Positions 55,401 to 58,400 of a stretch of 64,000 bases of DNA are shown in pieces (within the stretch, counting starts at the first letter, position 1; each line of letters starts with the position of its first letter). Source of the stretch: Siphonodentalium dalli. Its lineage: Eukaryota > Mollusca > Scaphopoda > Gadilida > Siphonodentaliidae. Location of the stretch: positions 189,104,369-189,168,368 of the forward strand of contig CP136061.1 in the NCBI GenBank assembly GCA_032622095.1. Direction: 5' to 3'. Made by a program: the position numbers and the translations under genes. The notes under the pieces were generated by a model. It saw nothing but the letters and a program-made list of their open reading frames with translations. It did no database searches and was not told the origin of the DNA.

Positions 55401-58400
55401 TGTCGACCATTAAATTATTCCCCTACCTAAGTTGAGCTACAGTGTCATTGACACTTTCATTTGACTTGGGGGGGGGGGGGGGGAACCCCTGAAAGTTGGT
55501 TTCCGGATGATAACTTTAGTAGAGTTAATCGGATTCAAACCAAATTTGGTATATTTCTTTCACCCAGCAAAAAAGTTCGAACTTGGGTTCTGCCCGACCA
55601 TTTTTGGCAGAGTTATGCCTTTTTTTCGAGATTTCCGGATGATAACTTGATTTTGGATTGTTTATATGCAAAACCCGTTTTTTTTGTGAATTATATCAAA
55701 ATACAGCTCAAGTTCGAATTTCGGTTTAATCCGTTAATTTTTGCGAGAGTTATGGCCCTTTTTTGTCCGCCGACCCGACATATAAAACCCCAAATTTGTG
55801 TCCGGATGATAACTTTAGTAGAGTTAATCAGATTTAAACCAAATTTGGTATGTGTCTTTCTCCCAGCAAAACACAGGTCAAGTTCAAATTCGGGTTCCGC
55901 CCGCCAATTTTCACCAGAGTTAGGCCTAAAAAAAAAAATACCTTTGTTTCCACTAACCCGACCGACCGTTAAAAAAGTCGCCGACAGACCATTTTATTGC
56001 AAATTTAAAAAAAAAAAAAAAAAAAAAAGTACACTGTTTCTGCTAACCCGACCGACCGCCGAAAAAGTCGCTGCCTGCCCCCATTTTATTGGGTTTTCAA
56101 AACATAAACAAAAATATAAACTACCAAGTTAATTTAAATTGATATCACGTGGTGCGTTGAGTGGGTACCTTGCCGCAGAAACGCGATGTATACTGCATCT
56201 ACAGACGGACAGGAGACGGTGTCATGTGGTCGGCCGATCGCGAGATCTCGTTGCACAAAAATGCACGAGATTGACCGATTGTCGGACGGCCCAATTATAA
56301 TAATAATTATTATCACCCAACCACAATCGGCCAATCGGGCCCGATCGTGTGTTTACGTTAGCTGTCAATGGGCATTCGAAACACCTCTGCTATATTTTCG
56401 TAGCGTCGCGGGCGAATGCCGTAATCGGAAATAGTTCCTCGAGAAAATCGCGAATCCCAATCCCCACCATGCAGGCAATCTCGAGTTAATGATTGCATGT
56501 AGGCCTAGCTACAATCGGATTACGGAACTGTTATTATTACAAATACATTCCGTTTGATCACTGAACAGTGGTCATCGGCACAGGAGACCAGTGGTCACCC
56601 ATGAGCGTCGACTTGTAAAAACAATATGACGCCTACTCAGACGGGAGACCCTCCGTGGTCTTCGTGTTGTGAAAACAACCTGTCAGTACTCATAAGTGAA
56701 CACATTTTAGCATGTTAATACAATGGAAATTTATGATATTAAATTTATTAGCTGGTTGTATAATTCTATTTGGGGTACGAAACAACCATAGTAGCCTATA
56801 TGGGACGAATCAATCAAATTAAATTTCTAAATTGGGACGAATCGAAGTTGTTTCGTACCCGGGACGAATCGACGAGATCCCTATTTCACTACACTTCTAT
56901 TAATATATAGACGTGTTATGTCCATGAAATGCGAATGTTTGTTTCGATCCACTGTATTGAAACATTGATTATGCTATAGAAGGGGTATATAAGGGAACAG
57001 TCGCCACGGGCCTATATAAAACTTCTAAAGCGAAGGGCCGTCACGATAAACTTGACCGTGTTCCTCACAACTTCTTTCACATAGCGCGCATGTAAACTCA
57101 TGCGGTCGCGGATTTAGATACGTACGGTACCAAAAAAAGATGGGAAATAATAGGCGCACGGGTATATAGACCTACTTGTATACGACATTAATTAGTCTGA
57201 CATCGTAACAGTAGGCATATATATGTCTGGACACCAGCTGGCGACCGGAGAGTATACTCACTGCACTGAAATATTCTGGAAACTATACTTTCCGGAAGTA
57301 ACCACGTGGTTGAAGTTTGTAAAGTTTTCAAATCAAAACTTTAGAAATGATGTATGAAATGCAGAAATATTAGCCAACATGGACATGGCGTTGCAAACGG
57401 TCGTGAGCAGTGTGTTGGCATTGAAATTCTTCAAATGCATACACATTGATGTCAGTATCAGATTGTGCACATTACCTTATTCCAGCACATTTTTGAATGT
57501 TTTCCAACAGAATCATGGCCCGCGACTTGACGAAAATCAAATTCTGATGGAGTGTTAAGTCGGCAGATGTTTTCAAAGTTGAACCTTTGTGTATTGTGGG
57601 TGATGTGGTTAACACGTTTGGTGTGAAGGTGGCACAGTTCACATGTAACGCCAACGGGAATGGCTCAGACGGTACGGTCTAACCCCAGTGGTAGCCAGGC
57701 CCTATGGAAAACATGCCTGAATAAAATGTGTAACAACAACCTTAAGTGTTTTAATTTCTTCTCAAATCCAATTTGGCATCAACACATGCCATGGGAGCCA
57801 TGCAAAAATTACAAAAAAAACTGTGACTGCCTCTACTGATGCAAACTCAAATTGAACAAATGAGTAATGTTGCTTGATCATGAATCGCAGACAAATATTA
57901 TCCCAAAAAGTTGCCTCGCCAAAATAGGTTAAAAAAAACAAAAAACAATATTTTTTTTTACCTATCTACCGACCCAACATTTTGGGACCCCGTTAGCGGA
58001 AACACAGATATTATTTTTTTAGGCCTTATGTCCCGTTTTGACTTAGAATTTTTGCTAATTTGAGGTTTCAGGATGATAACTTTAGTAAATGTGTACTGAA
58101 TGAAATTAAATTTGGTATGTAGGTTTACTATCACTAAAGACAGGTTTTTATGCGCAAACAACGGTCGTATCAAGCCGACACTTAGAGGCGGACATGAGGT
58201 CTACCGACCTTTTATTCAACTTAGAAATTTGTTTGCAACATGCATAATTTTGTCTGAGATTTTATTTCTACATTTTTATGTCAAAATGTTTTTGAAACTA
58301 GGCACAGATATTTAGTACCATGGGAACCTGTGCACCTGCGATTGTGATGTCTGTCTGACGTTATTCCCCCTTTTCAACTTAGAACATTTTTGCAACATGC

